Shown: positions 11,731-23,500 of the stretch, in pieces
How positions within the stretch are numbered: position 1 is the first letter of the stretch
Layout of the letters: every line of letters starts with the position of its first letter
From: Norana najaformis
Lineage: Eukaryota > Annelida > Clitellata > Crassiclitellata > Hormogastridae
NCBI GenBank assembly: GCA_964023275.1
Contig: OZ029921.1
Location: forward strand, 8,361,306-8,425,305
DNA: 64,000 nt
Direction of reading: 5' to 3'
Made by a program: the position numbers and the translations under genes
The notes under the pieces: model-generated
What the model saw: the letters and a program-made list of their open reading frames with translations, nothing else
Database searches by the model: none
What the model was told of the DNA's origin: nothing

Positions 11731-11932
11731 ATTATTATTTTATCATTATTATTATTATTTCTGCATTTGTTAGGCGCCACTATCTAACGACTTAGCATCA
11801 ATCGATGGCGCCGAACAATTGAGTAAAGGACTTGCTCAAGGTCCCTACACAGTAACCGTCTCGGAGGAGGCTCGAACCCGTACTCTCCGCGTTACAGGCC
11901 GAGCGCTCTATCCAATATGCTACCGTGCCCCA
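11731..11932 (-). mobile_element. SINE-2, tRNA-headed, complete copy
   Basis: On the minus strand it begins with a tRNA-like head (A-box-like TAGCATATTGGATAGAGCGC, B-box GGTTCGAGCC), continues through GACCTTGAGCAAGTCCTTTA and GTTAGATAGTGGCGCC, and ends in an AAT-rich tail. A second copy is at 26.8 kb. Confidence 0.8.
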
Positions 11933-13009
11933 CAAGAAGTATGTACATGAAAAGCATAAAAACCCAAATCAAATGCGGATGGAAAGAATGCCGCTAAAAA
12001 GAGTTCCACCATTGGTGAAAAATGATATATAGTAGAAGGTAAAAATTACTGGAGCATGACAGTCTATGAGAATTATTGGCCCTTGTGTGCCACCATAGGG
12101 TTCGATGTTATATGTACGTACGTGAGAGCGATCCTGACAGCCACGTTCGCTGGGCCTACACTGGGTCCGTCGCTTGGCACCACCTGCCAGACTGCCACCT
12201 GTGGCACCGTGAGGGACCTCTACAGAAGCACACTGGACTTGGCTGTAAGAAAGCCTGACAGTGCTGACTTCATAACTATTTCAGCATTAGTTGCTTATAG
12301 ATTAACTTGTTCTGATTGATCTTTACCATCAGTAAGACTAGCCAGAAGCCTTTGAAAGTAGTTTAAAGGCGCTATAGCATGTTACATTACATTACATAAT
12401 ATATTGTTGCAGTTAACAATCGCTATAAATAGCGTCCGCTATTTACGAGTCAGAGAAAAATATAGGCCTAATGATGGATAATGTAGGTCCACGTACATCA
12501 GATGCGCGTGCAGCGTTCAGGACCAATGACCGTTACAAAAGTGTTTATTACTATAATATTTAGATCTAGTTTGTGGATGCGGGTTGGCCGTAATGAGACA
12601 ATGCGCTCCCTTATTCGAATAGCTGTAAACAATTGCTGTAGCCGTACAATGGTTTGAGGCCTTTGCTACAGGTATGACGAAGGCCTGTTGCACCAATTAA
12701 CGGAGCATGCTCAGAGTAGATAGAGTACCTAGTACCTGATGGCTAGACAGACGGAGAAGCCTGGCTCGTACTTAGGCTGTTCACCGAGTGTAAAATAGGC
12801 GGATGAGTTTTAGTTCACATGAAGTCCATAAAGTCACATTTAGGACTACACGGGTTCAGTAGCCCAAAGTTATATCAGGCGCATGACACATGAATTGCCT
12901 TAAACGACGAATAATACGAAACATGGCGGTCTTTATTTGCCGGTTAAAAATTTTCACATTGATAATTAATTGAACCCTCGCCGTGGAGCGGCAGAGACTA
13001 GCCACCTTA

Positions 13010-13410
13010 TCCTTTTCTGGATCTAAACAGAGCAACTACTGTGCTCCTCCTGAATTTCGCAAATTCTCTGTTCCTCTATCCCGTCCGTTGATCACCCACC
13101 ATCAGCAGTCTAAAGCCCCTATTTCTGTTACTCCTCAGTTGTTCCATTAAGATCTGAAGTCTCGCCTTTTCAAGAAGTCCCACCCTGATCCATCGAATCC
13201 ACTACCTTTCCAATTCTGTCAGCTTAAGCACAACCCACCCTAACAGCTCCTCTGCCCCTGCTCTCTGTTCTTCTGGCAACCGGACTTGGTTCTTAACATT
13301 ACATCTTTGGACAACCCCACTGACCTGACGCAGCGCTCGTGAATAAGCTGGTGCCGTGCGCTTAGCTTAAAATAGCGCAGCAGAAGTTCCGAGTTTACGA
13401 TTGCGATAAC
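13010..13410 (+). mobile_element. LINE D 3' end
   Basis: A decayed coding part (reading like the C-terminal tail of CR1/L2 ORFs near CTCGCCTTTTCAAGAAG), then a pyrimidine-rich 3' region and the family box GTGAATAAGCTGGTGCC, then ACGATTGCGATAACG. The same 3' end recurs at 15.1, 30.1, 30.5, 31.7 and 55.3 kb. Confidence 0.6.
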
Positions 13411-13559
13411 GTATCCAAGGCTTGCTCGATCTACTCGTTTTACTCGATTGTGTTCCAGGCCATCGACTTGATCAACCTCCGTGAACTCGTGGAACGAATT
13501 CGGTGCAGGCCAACCACTGGTTGTGTCTGTCACATATCCGATTAGAAGAATGCGCTTTC

Positions 13560-13960
13560 AGCTGCTGACGACTTTCCAGTCTCGAGCAAAAAATCTATGT
13601 AGACATATATAACATCCGCGTAGGAGTCTTTGATATCCGAATAAAGCACGCATGAATAAAAAACGCGGTTTTTAGGCCAGAGGGTCCGATACTCGGAGGA
13701 AAATTGAAGGAGTCTGGGACAGCGAACCACCTAGCCACTACAGGATTGGGGAACTTTCTGAGCTCCCCGCCAGCGGGGTCCGGGGAGGTCCCGGAAGCCA
13801 ACGCATTTTGAAGCATTTCTTATGAAATTGATCACATTTTGCTACATGCTTTGGCGACTTTTTCTTGCCAGGGGTCCAGTACCTGGATGAAAATTGATAG
13901 GGGTCTGAAACAGCAAGAGCCGATGACGCAATGACGGCACAGCACGCATAGCCCATTCAT
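13560..13960. repeat. Unclassified repeat with ~190-bp internal duplication
   Basis: Two related blocks of about 55 bp, near 13676-13735 and 13866-13923, share GGTCC, GAAAATTGA and GTCTGRRACAGC. Between them is a GC-rich palindromic piece (CCCCGCCAGCGGGGTCCGGG). I cannot assign it to a family. Confidence 0.5.
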
Positions 13961-14496
13961 TCACAAATCTGTTGTTGCTAATCAGTTTAGGCCTACGTAT
14001 TTTTTTCAAGGCATTACAGGGTTTATTCTTCTCCCTCTCCCTAGCCATCGCTGTTTCATATTTCTACCTATGATACTGTCACTGCCGTAAGCCATAATGT
14101 TGGAACGTGACTGTGAGCCAGGAATCATTGTACAGACTGTCTCAGCCACCTCAGCCGCTGGCAGCCAACACTGTCAGTCCAGACTCATTAGCTCGACGCC
14201 TTAGAGCTTGCAGTTCATTCGACTGTGACGTTCAGCTGGTATGCGTGTGTAGCGTAGCGTTAAAGTTTGTGGATGGATGATATGATTTGCCATCATTATA
14301 TCAGTAGTCGTGCTGTAATTGTTTTCCCGTTAAGAACGGTTAAAAATTAAAATCTGAAACAACGAACGCAATAATGCTATGATTCGGCTGTTTGATCGGC
14401 CTGGTTTATTTTTTAAAACACGATTATTACGGGAGGTTTGAATTGGGATAACACGGCGGCGACCAGCTGTTGCCAGCGGTGGTCTAGGGCAATATT

Positions 14497-14532
14497 ATGG
14501 GTATCAGCGTCGGTAAATTTTTTCAGCCGTAA
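14497..14532 (+). promoter_or_regulatory. Possible upstream ORF in the flippase leader
   Basis: An 11-codon ORF (MGISVGKFFQP, stop at 14530-14532) ends 20 nt before the proposed start codon of the ATP11-type gene. If the leader is unspliced here it could lower translation of the main ORF. Transcription start is unknown. Confidence 0.3.
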
Positions 14533-14552
14533 AAGAGCCGGATTGGAGGAAG

Positions 14553-14597
14553 ATGGATTTCATGTTCGAAAAGCTTCGTATGCTTCTTCGCTGCTGT
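14553..14597 (+). CDS. ATP11: ATP11 exon 1 (start codon)
   Basis: Residues 1-15, [15 protein letters not shown]. The ATG has a good context (AAG ATG G) and the exon ends at a perfect GTAAGT donor, phase 0, matching exon 2. No homology supports it; N-termini of flippases vary. Confidence 0.7.
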
Positions 14598-17500
14598 GTA
14601 AGTTCCAAATGGATCATGTATACAGTAGTAGTCGTAAATTCAGCCATGCCGTACTCAGAGCTTCGTAATCCTAATCGTAAACTCTAAATTTCTAAAGCAC
14701 TACTTTAAAGCGAAGCATAGGGCACCAGCTTATTCGCGAACGCAGCGTTAAGTCCTTTGAGTTGTAATGCCATGTCAAGAACCAAGTCTGGTTGCCAGGA
14801 GACCAGAGAGAGAGAGGAGGAGAAAGGAGGCTAGGGTGGGTTTGTGTTTGTTCAGGTCAAGTTGTATCTACGTAACTGTGTATATATTAATGGCTGGCTG
14901 GCTGGCTGGGTGGCTGGCTGGCTGGTTCAAAGCATTTACATAGCTTTCCTTAAAATGGGACGGTATACGACTGACACCCCTTCTTCCTCTTATCTCTCTC
15001 TCCTCTCCAACCCCAAACACCACTCCCCATGGCTGGCATGCTGTATCTCCATCTAACGTTTGGATCTTGACCTAGAACCAAACCGTTTTGCCAGTCCATT
15101 TTGTTTTGACTGAGCGCCTGTGAATAAGCTGGTCCCCACGGTGAGACTTTCGTTGGGTGCTGTAGAAATCTCGGAATTACGATTACGATTGGTTGAACTA
15201 AAGCCTTGTAGCACTGAGTTTTCAGGGGATTCGAGCCTTGTCCGAGGTGAACATTGTGTTGGAACTTGAACAAGTCCTGCACATTTTTGTGGTGTCATTG
15301 ACTGATACCGTATTGTTAAACAAATCTAAGAAGTGAAACTAATAAAAATATTGTCTAAAAGATATTCTGCTTTGTTAGAAGCAGAGTTTAATATATATTT
15401 TTTCTGTCAAGTGATTCTGGAAAAATTTGTGAAACTACATTTTCAGCCATGCTGTAAAAAACAAGAGTTGGGAAATCGTTTTGTTTACGTGGGAAACCAA
15501 ATTCCAGATGAAGTTGAGGCGAGCGTTCAGCCAAACTATCTAACCAATCGGATTATTTCGTCTAAGGTGAGATTCAAATAGTGATTGAATTATTCTATAA
15601 ATAGAATTCTGCATCCAGATATTGAATCTTTATCTGAAACATGACACAGAACAACTGGAGAACGTGTAATTGTAATTGTAATCTGACATTTATAAAGCAC
15701 CATTTCAAGAATAGACTCATCAGAGGCGCTCCAGACCCAAACCAGTGAGACCACTGTCAAATAATACAGACTTCAGAAACTGTGGAAGGGACAAACTGAG
15801 GAATTCAAGTCGGAGCTCTCGGGAAAGGTGATTCCAGCTATTAGGTCCAACATAGGCAAAGCTTCTAGATTGTGCTGTAGCAGTGCACATACGAGGGACA
15901 GTCAGGAGTCAGAGGGAGGCCGACCGGAGAGTGCTATGGCCTGGAACCAAGGAGACCGAAATGCAAAAGTCCCTAAGATATGATGGAGCAGAGCCAACGA
16001 GACAATTATGCATAAGTGTTAGGATCTTGAACTGGATACGCTGCTGAATGGGAAGCCAGTGCAGAGTGTCCCGCATTAAGGAAGTTATATGGCAATACCT
16101 GGGGATGCCTCCAATAAGACGGGCAGCAGCATTGAGAACAGACTGAAGCTTGGAAATATTGGGAAGTGAGAGTCCAGCAAAGATAGCGTTACCAAAGTCC
16201 ACCCTGGTGCAGATAAGGGCATGAATTAGAGTAGTAACGGCATGAAAGGAGAGGGGCAACGGATGGTACGAAGCTGACGAAAGTGGTAAAACCATGAGCG
16301 GGAGACATTGTTAATATGATCGGTCAAGGAGAGTTCCCGGGCCAGGACAACCCCAAGATCACAGACTTTGGAACAGAATAGAATGTCTGGAAACCTCTGG
16401 TGTAAAGATAAGGTATCGATCTTAACAAGCTGAGCATGACCACCAAGCCAGAAAAGGGTCTTACTACAGTTGAATCGGAGGCGATTAGAGGACATCCAGA
16501 GACCAAGGGCAGATGTTGCGTCAAGAATCCTGTCAACCAGAGAGGAAGCCTCTTCCGCTGGGCCATGAGCGAAGGCCTGAGTGTTGTCTGCATACTGATG
16601 AACAGCAACACCCATGGGAAGGAGAACCCGTGCCAGGTCGGCAATGTACAGAATGTAGAGGAGAGGGGCCAGGACAGAACCCTGAGGAAGGCCAAAAGGT
16701 ATAAGGGACCAGGCGGAACATGTAGGCGCTTAAGTTATGTGTGTGACTGACATCCTCAGTTTAGTTGGCATATCAAGAAATGGTGAAGCCTGTCCAAGAA
16801 TATACTGATTCTGTAAGAAGTTCCAATATGCGTGATTAAGATGTAGTGGTCGACCATATCAAATGGCACACATCAAGGAGAGATAGTGCTGAATGTGACG
16901 CATCCATAGTCAATGGTACCACAGATGGCTGATGTGAATCCAAGTAAGTCCATCTCTGTAGAATGTCCCTTCGTGAAGCCAGGCTGTAGCTATGGCTAAT
17001 GCTTGCTCAATTTGCTTCTAAATAGCATACTATCTGCTGAACAAAAATTTTCTCAACATCTTTTGATAGAAAAGTTGGTTTTGAGATTGGCCAGTAGTGG
17101 GTGATGTAATCCAGATGTCATCCAGAACGGCATCTTGGGAAGGGAAGGTACAGCAAAGTAAGTCATTCAAAGAGTTACAGTGAAATGCTAATGTTTAAAT
17201 AAATAAAATAATAAAGTAAATAAAGAAGTGCAATGAAAAGTGCAACTTACATTGTCTGTCATAGCTCAGTGACTGAACATGATTTGAGTGACAATTAGAA
17301 TTCAGTTCAGCACTGAATATCCAGGTGAATTGCTGATGTTAAATGCTTACAATCATTGCAGTTGAGCAAATAAGTTTGTGAGTTGAGCACAGAATGTCCT
17401 GATGCATTTATTGCTTTAAGCGCTTAAGATGTGATATTGCAGTTGAGTGAGTATGTTGTCTGTGTCCTAGTATACCATTTGGAATTTCATTCCAAAGAAT

Positions 17501-20500
17501 CTCCTTGAGCAGTTTCACCGAGTGGCCAATCTCTACTTCCTCATTGTTGCCATTGTCCAGGTGAGTGACCAGTGATCCGTTGTCCAGGTGAGTGACCAGT
17601 GATCTGTTGTCCAGGTGAGTGACCAGTGATCTGTGCCTGAGATCACTGTCCTGTACTTTGCATTGTAAATGTGTGTACTTGTCTCTCGCTGTCTCTCTGG
17701 CGGTAAACTCAGTTGAGCGTAGCCATGCTGTTCTGCCCTGGGCCTTCCTCCGTGCTGTATGCAGGCCACTATGTATGTGTGCATGTAGGTATGTATGTTT
17801 GTCTGTATGTTTGTGTGTATGTGCATATTTCTGTGAGTGTATGTCTACAGTACATACGTATACATATATGTATGTTTGTATGGATGGATGGATAAATGGG
17901 TGATTGGAAGCGTGTATCAGGACATTTTTAAAGCAGCGTTTAATGACCTCTCAGGAATGCTAAGTAGATGGCGCTCTAACTCTGACGTAGTGCTGAAAAT
18001 GCACTTTGAGCATTCTTGTTTACTGATCGAAAGAGAATAATTCTGTTCATATGATTTTCTTGCTTTAAGTTTGTTTTGTTTAAGTTTGAGTTTGAAATCT
18101 AGTTTAACAGTCTGCCATCAACCGGTGCTTCCGTCATCATCATCGTCGTCATCATCATCATCATCTCGTTGTCATTATCATCACAACAAAGTTCTCTTGC
18201 TTTTGTTATTTAATTGGCAAATATCTAGTAATAAATAATGACAGCCCTCTTGAAGAACTGCTGCAATCAGCCTTTGTGCTAGTCTTCTGCTCATTAGTTT
18301 TAATTGACTCTCCATTCTTCCGCATAATTTGCCAGATAAATTTAGAATATCGGTTGCCAGTGGCAACCCATATTTTCTGCACTCCTAAGTAATGTCTGAT
18401 TAATTACAACACTTACGTGGTGAGAATACTGTTTAATGAATAAACTGCGAGACAATGCAGGTATAGTTGTTGTGGTGTATTTTCCGATACTGGTTTATTG
18501 CAAGAACCTAGGTTCAGGACAAATGTAGGATGACGTGCCTTTAGCTGCTGTGCTCCTAGATTTTGGAATCGTCTACCATAAAAGGCACGATTTGCAAACT
18601 TGCTGTCATCTTTTAAATCACATGTTAAGACTCATTACTTTACCCTGGCTTATGCTTGATTCCACGGAATCTTGACCCCTAGAGAACATACAGTCGCACC
18701 TCAGATTCAGTTGTACTGACTTTGCATGCATAATGAGTGCTTTAATAATTAAAATAAATAAATAAATAAATCTGAGTTACTTAGAAGACTTTTAGGATGT
18801 CAGCAGGTTACAGTGGCTTTGCATCTTGGATGCTGGACATACTATGTATTATGCCTGTGAGTGAGATCACTCTGGTGTCTATGGCTTGTTGGGGAATGTA
18901 TAATGTTTAGAGCTCATTGTTCTTCTCTGCCTCTGTAGCTTTGCATCGACTCTCCCGTGAGTCCATACACGAGCCTCTTCCCTCTGGCGTTTGTCATTGC
19001 GGTTGGTGCTATTAAGCAGGTGAGTCTTATAAACGATTGCAGAAAAGGGGAGTATGTGAAGCAGGGATAAATTAGCGATCATTTGGTGAAGAAGTACTGA
19101 CAAGCACTGCCGTGTTTAATTGCTGTGCTTACATTGATCAAATGCATTGTGTCGATCTGTGGTTCTTGTACTGCTTTAACTTTTGACCGATCAGTCTATA
19201 GACATCTTCTTAATGTCATGACTATTTAGAGATTATATACTTTTAATGAAATGTAATGGAATGATGCCCACTTGTAGTGTAGTGTTATATACTTTGGTGT
19301 AATTAGTGTAACGTGGTTTAATGCGATGTATTGTAATAAGGCATTTATGTTCAGCCAGATCAAAGTGCCTTGTGATGCACTTAAGGGTATAATATATGCC
19401 AACAACTGCAGTGGGCCAGTATTTGAAAACTTGGTCAGTCTGGTTAATTAGTCAATCTGATCAATCAATCGATCAATCAATCAGTCAATCAGTCTCCATA
19501 TGACCTGTCAATCAGTGATCAATTACCAGAAGTTAGATCAGGTTGTAAAAGGTGAGGTTATGATGAGGAGGAGGATTAAATAATGTTGTCGTCATCATCA
19601 GCATCATCATAATCATCATCATTCTTGTCATTATCATGTAGGTATCTATCATGTCATGTCATGTAATCATCTCTGGACTGGATCCAGTCGTTGATTTCTC
19701 TATGACACCCCTCCACAAATCTCGTTTCCCGGCCATCTCCTCAAGGGTCATTCTCCGTCTGCCCTCCGTTTTCCCATAGATAGTAACTCCGGCACCTTTC
19801 AGATCCTCTTCAAGGCAATCTATCCATCTTCTTTTCGGTCTTCCCACTGCTCTCTTTCCGTCCGGTTTGTATTTAAAGATTTTAAATAGGTATCTATATA
19901 TCTGGACATTTATAAAGCACCTTTTAAGGACTTCTCAAAGGGGTTGAAAGATGGTGATTTGACTGATCTCCAAAGGTCTCTCTTATAAGGTGAAAATATT
20001 GTTTAGCTATTTCTGGCATCAGAGTATTTGTCAGCCTGGCTGGATTAGCAACAGGAACGAAGACCTCTATGATGTATCCTGAATTTGCAACTGCCACTGA
20101 GGATTCCCAAAAGGGGATCTTGAATCTAATTCTGTCTTCAGCCAGGAACTACTGCCATGTCGTAATGCATTAGATATTAGAACCAATATTATTATTCCAA
20201 GTAGTAATAGTTTTGGCACAATTAGCAGAAAATGATGTGATAGAAATCTTTCTTTAAACTATTCTCTTGGGGACATAGAACTGTGTTGATTCTCTCTTAG
20301 GTCCTGCCCATGAGCCGTTAGCGTTGTCTGTTATTGGGGATTTTAAAGAGACCCTGAACGTGATTCAGAATGCTACGAAAAATTCATTCAAGTGGGTGCT
20401 TACAGTGTTGCTGTGCAAAGCGCTGTTACTTCCTGTTGGACAGGGTGCATTAATAATGCACTGCTGGATCTGTTTTTGCTTGCATGCATAGTGTCAAGAG

Positions 20501-23500
20501 CTTTTCAAAATCTCAGTTTATTTAAGTTTAGGATCGCTTTTACAGTCTTGTACACTCTTAAAACTTCACACGGACAAGGCTAACATGTCCAGAATGCATA
20601 AATTGCCGAATAAAGTGCCACACATTTTGGTCTGGTCCCCCTGGACACCGACATTAACAGTTTGCCAATGACTGCCACATTCTCGGACACTTTGTCTGCT
20701 CTAGATTGGTATTACCCTTATGATCGTTTTGTTTGATTGGCCAGTGTCTGGTTAAGCACATAGTAGTTAATAAGCTAATACAGTGCAGTCCTGTTTACTT
20801 GTTACCCATTTACATTTGCTGCCTATTTGACATGCGCGATGCATTAACACGCAATACAGGAATGTGTAGCGATGCATGGCAGAATTTTTGTATAATCACT
20901 ATGCACCATGCACCAGCTAATATTCGGTCTCATCATCACTATTTTTGATAGCCTGTATCGGCTGTAACAGATGCCGGATAAGGCAGCAACAATTGCTGGC
21001 TGCAACTGGCTTTAAACTCTGCAGTGGCAGTATAGTTCCAATGCAGGTGACGTTACCACAGCTGTGCATATCTCCACTTCCCAAATGGATAAAGGGACCA
21101 CATCTAGTAACAGCTTTAGCTGAGATAAATTATGGTCCTTGCCGCAGCCAGCCTAGCAAACCCCAGCAGGGCTTATCTGCTGTCTCAGCTAAGGTTGGAC
21201 AGCTGTGTTGTGAGAGGATTGACAGTCCAGTGCAGGGTCTTTAACTTCAAACTAATGTCTGAAAACAGTGGATGTTAATGTAGCCAGAAACAAAAATTGT
21301 CTCATAATAAATCAATCATTTTTGCCCATAATGAGGCAGAGCTCTGTATAGTCTTTCAAAGTAATTGGACAAAATTATCTGATAGTGGGCTGCAGTGCAA
21401 ATGCCTTCACATCAGACACCCTATGTCTTTGAGCTTTCTAGCCTCACTAAATATGCGTGGCCAATGTTTCAGCATGACCTTTTTAACTTGCAGTTCAGTA
21501 ACGTGATCACGATGAGTTTTCCCAAGTATCATGTATTAAGGGGTCTGCACTGTATTTGTTCATGCAAGGTAAACACCCAGTGTATTTAAACATCTATAGT
21601 TACTCTGTAATAATGCATCAAGACATTAATGATACCACATCAGTTCCAGTTCCAAAACGTTGCCTATCCATAAATAAATGGCTGTTCAGTCATTCCAAAA
21701 GGTCATGTGAATTGATATGGGGCCACTTTGAAGCCATTCAGAAGCTATTAGAAAAAACAGTTTTGAAAAGTAATGCAAATGGGCATTGATGGGTTTGAGC
21801 AGCTCCAAAATGCTTCAGGCATTGATAGCTTTGAACAGCTCCAAAAATGCTTTGTAAATGTTGATTTAAGCTATTGTTCTGTTGCTGCAGGGTTATGAAG
21901 ACTGGCTGAGGCACAAGGCAGATCGGGAGATCAATCACCGTGAGGCTTATGTCGTCCGAAGTGGAACCCTTCAGAGGGTTCGGTCAATGGAGATTCAGGT
22001 AACAATGTCTCAGTCCCTGTGGCACTCAATCTTATTTGATCGGTAAGTTAATACGTTAATGATTGAATAAGTTAATACCATTCACCAACTGACATATGTC
22101 AGTTGGTGAATGCTTTATTCCCAGTTAATTACTACAGTTTTCAGACATGGGTGTGACTTTATTTCATTCATATTTCTTTCATTCATTCAGTCAGTCAGGC
22201 AGTTAGTCAGCCAGTTCTCTCCAGCCAGCCAGTCAGCAAACCAACCATTTGTATAACAAATGAGCCAACCAACCATCTAACCTGCCATGCAACCAACTAA
22301 CAACCAACCAACCAAGCAGCCATCTAACTTCTTATGCAACCAACCATCTATAGCCTACCGTCCGGCCAATCACTGTACCATCTAACAAACCATTTAACCA
22401 AATTACCTGTCTGTCTTCAAGGTCCTTTTAGTCAATCAGGCACTATTTGCTGGAATGCAGTTATGCTGAGGCAGGAACAGTCGATGGGAAATGTTTCATG
22501 TCGTGATGATTTATTGGCCCACCTGAGCGCTGATGCCAGACAGGTAACACAGGAGTTGAAGTTCAAGATGGCTTGCTGTGTTTTAGTTCTGTCAGATCCT
22601 AATGGACAACAGATATTTGAGATTACTAAGAAAATATAATTTGTCTGTTTGTGAATGCAACATGCAACTTCAGATATTAAATTGCAAAAATCGAGACATG
22701 TGCAGAGGAAGCAATGCTAGGTGGACTATCAGAAACATGTACAAATGTCAGCACTTACACTGATTAAATGTTTAATCAGTAATTTAATGAATGAACCAAA
22801 GGCTAGTCAGACAAAATGATGGGCAGACAAAAGGTCAGGTGTATGGGTGGGTAGATGGATTGGTTGGGGGCTGGATGGATAAATGGATAGGTGGATGGTT
22901 GGATGGAGAGATGAATACATGAATAAGTAAATGGTCAGTGGATGGATCAATGCCATAGATCCATCCTTCAATTCGATGCTAAGGTTGAGTTTAATTTTGC
23001 TTTGTTCAATGACTTAATTATATGCAAAGTGGAACAGAACTGGTTTCATGTTTGAATATAATTAATTTACGTGCAAATTAAATTATGTATTTTAATTTGA
23101 TTTTAAATGTATTTGACGAGACCGATTTATGTGCTGTGACCTGTCAGATAATAAAATTGTTTGAAACCAGTGTGCATTGTTTTTAGCAGATCATTGGGCT
23201 CTTGGCAATTTTCCCTGTTTATTTCTTGTTTTAACTGTGTCTGGTGTGTGTCTTGGTCACAGGTTGGAGACGTGGTGCGTGTTGGCATCAATGGTAACAT
23301 TCCTTGTGACATGGTTCTCTTGTCTACTGAAGATCCAAATGGCTTATGTCACATTACGACCGCTAACCTAGATGGCGAGACGAACCTTAAGGTGAGAAAG
23401 TTAGTTAAAGTAAAGAGTGGTTGATAGAGTTTAGATGTTCAGCTACAGACTTGTCTTAGGATTTTCTGAGTCTTTATATTTCATTCTGCTGACTAATTCA

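Larger units (their letters stand above)
6958..14552. other. Intergenic region between head-to-head MBNL and ATP11-type genes
   Basis: Holds the non-coding 5' exon(s) and promoter of the muscleblind-like gene and the promoter of the flippase, but I cannot place either transcription start. Recognised content is a hAT-like MITE, SINE copies, a LINE B fragment with a fold-back, and a LINE D tail, listed separately. ORFs here (for example near 7.3, 10.4 and 12.1 kb) match no family I know. Confidence 0.5.

Noticed and set aside
11850..11932. tRNA gene
   Set aside because: The A and B boxes belong to the head of SINE-2; the sequence does not fold to a full cloverleaf by eye and continues into a SINE body.
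12056..12319. 87-codon plus-strand ORF
   Set aside because: No homology, splice or codon evidence; likely chance in a GC-richer stretch.
17533..17826. Minus-strand ORF with TDHWSLTWT repeats
   Set aside because: It is the antisense shadow of the triplicated exon 3 donor.
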